Positions 62,676-64,000 of a DNA stretch of 64,000 nt are shown here, one piece after another (the first letter of the stretch is position 1; each line of letters begins with the position of its first letter). This DNA comes from Engraulis encrasicolus (Eukaryota; Chordata; Actinopteri; Clupeiformes; Engraulidae), in contig NC_085858.1 in NCBI RefSeq assembly GCF_034702125.1, forward strand, positions 54,967,624-55,031,623. Direction: 5' to 3'. The translations under genes and the position numbers were made by a program. A model generated the notes under the pieces. It was not told the origin of the DNA, did no database searches, and saw only the letters and a list, made by a program, of their open reading frames with translations.

Positions 62676-63780
62676 CAGCTCCAGGCCTTTTTATTAGAAT
62701 ACCATGAAAAAGTTGATTTATTTCCATAATTCCATCAATAATGCTAAACTGTCATGGATTGTAGATTCATGGCCCAGTTTTTTAACTATTCCAATCATTA
62801 TTTTTTTTATTTTTATATACGTTGGACTTCCAGCTCAAAAAATCCATGAATTGGGGAATTCGCATTATTAGAATATTGTTATAAAATCAAATTTTTCTTC
62901 ATCAAAATTCGGGTCACATTAAATTAGTTGAAATTTGGTACTTCCTACATAACATGCAATGGTCAATACTTGGTTAGGACATTCTCTGTCTTCATAATGG
63001 CCATGATGCGTTTAACATTGAAGTCAATGGCAAAACAGTGCATGGGAGTTATGGAAGCCCAGATATCCTTGATGCTTTGCTGTCAGCTGTTCTTGTTTGT
63101 TGACCTGGTGCCCCACACTTCACTCTTCAATATACCCTGTAGATTTCCATGCCACGTTTTGGTGTTTACTCACCAGTTTAATTCAAACTCAACAGAAATA
63201 AAACCCCATTCATTTTCAATGGGGTTTCATTTCTGGTTATTTAGAATTAAACTACTGGTGAGTTAGCGCCAAAACGTGGCATGGAAATCTACAGGGTATA
63301 TTGAAGAGTGAAGTGTGGGACACCAGGTCAGCTATACAAAAACAGCTGACGGCAAAAGCATCAAGGATGTCTGGCCTTCCATTACTCCCATGCACCGTTT
63401 CTGCCATTGACTTCAATGTTAAACGCATCATGGCCGTTATTATTAATAATATTAAGACAGAGAGAGTCCTAACCAAGTATTGAACATTGCATGTTGTGTA
63501 GAAAGTACCAAAGTTCAACTGATTTGATGTGCACTGATGTGAAACAAATTTTGATGAAGATAATTGTGATTTTATTACAATATTCTAATGATGCGAATTC
63601 CCCAATTCATGGTTTTTTTGAGCTGGAAGACCAAAATGTGTAAACATAAACAATTTAATGATTGGAATAGTTAAAAAACTGGGCCATCAATCTACAATCC
63701 ATGACAGTTTAACATTATTGATGGAATTATGGAAATAAATCAACTTTTTCATGGTATTCTAATAAAAAGGCCTGGAGCTG
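62676..63780. mobile_element. 1.1 kb palindromic (fold-back) element with TA flanks
   Basis: Ends CAGCTCCAGGCCTTTTTATT and AATAAAAAGGCCTGGAGCTG are perfect inverses with TA on both sides (62674-62675, 63781-63782). The arms of about 540 and 566 bp meet at ACCCCATTCATTTTCAATGG near 63214, with almost no loop. Antisense ORFs in each arm mirror each other and match no known transposase. TA flanks and CAG...CTG ends suggest a Tc1/mariner-like origin (inference). Confidence 0.88.
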
Positions 63781-64000
63781 TATATTCTGTTCATTGCTGT
63801 GGAAAGAAGACAATGCTTGTTAACCAGAAAATAACATCATGAACTGTGGAATCTCTGTATACCTTCATGGGAAACCGACAATAGAGGAAAAGTGTTAACT
63901 GATGCTCTTGAAAATTAATCTTGCATTATGCATGAAGAGCATGAAAGTGTAGCCTACATCTACTCCAAGCAGGTTCTGTATGAGGCTAAGAAACAGCACA

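Overview
The window is nuclear DNA from a bony fish (teleost). The evidence is two intron-containing vertebrate genes with GT-AG junctions, very long (TG)n, (GA)n and (TC)n microsatellites, tRNA-derived SINEs, Tc1/mariner and hAT DNA transposons, and non-LTR retrotransposon fragments of fish type. There is no operon structure, phage or CRISPR. I cannot name the species from sequence alone.

Two genes are secure, both on the minus strand. (1) The first coding exon of tbc1d10b (EPI64B-type Rab GTPase-activating protein) lies at 6796-7973. Its TBC-domain exons must lie beyond the left edge of the window. A likely non-coding first exon and CpG-rich promoter sit near 14979-15590. (2) A complete hsd3b7 (C27 3-beta-hydroxysteroid dehydrogenase, bile-acid synthesis) has six coding exons between 24118 and 38525. 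They join with consistent phases into 368 codons plus stop, against 369 residues in the human enzyme. A GC box and inverted CCAAT upstream of 38632 look like its promoter. The human orthologues both map to 16p11.2, so their adjacency probably reflects conserved linkage. A 63-codon ORF with a signal-peptide-like start (39593-39784, plus strand) is the only other coding candidate, and it is weak.

Layout: 1-6795 is the first coding intron of tbc1d10b, full of repeats. 6796-8000 is its exon. 8001-14978 is a 5'UTR intron holding microsatellites, a hAT MITE and a 1.66 kb fold-back element. 14979-15590 is the promoter region. 15591-22560 is intergenic, with MITEs, a Tc1 fragment, a hAT element and a SINE. 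22560-38800 is hsd3b7, whose introns hold a retrotransposon fragment between long direct repeats. 38800-64000 is repeat-rich intergenic DNA with a Tc1 fold-back, a L2/CR1-type LINE relic carrying a SINE, a 2.2 kb hAT derivative and a 1.1 kb near-perfect palindrome.

The strongest unusual signal is structural. Three independent kilobase-scale fold-back (palindromic) transposons lie in 64 kb. One has arms that each carry the C-terminal half of a Tc1 transposase in opposite orientation. Four hAT-type elements can be delimited to the base by exact 8-bp target duplications. I found no convincing new biochemical system.
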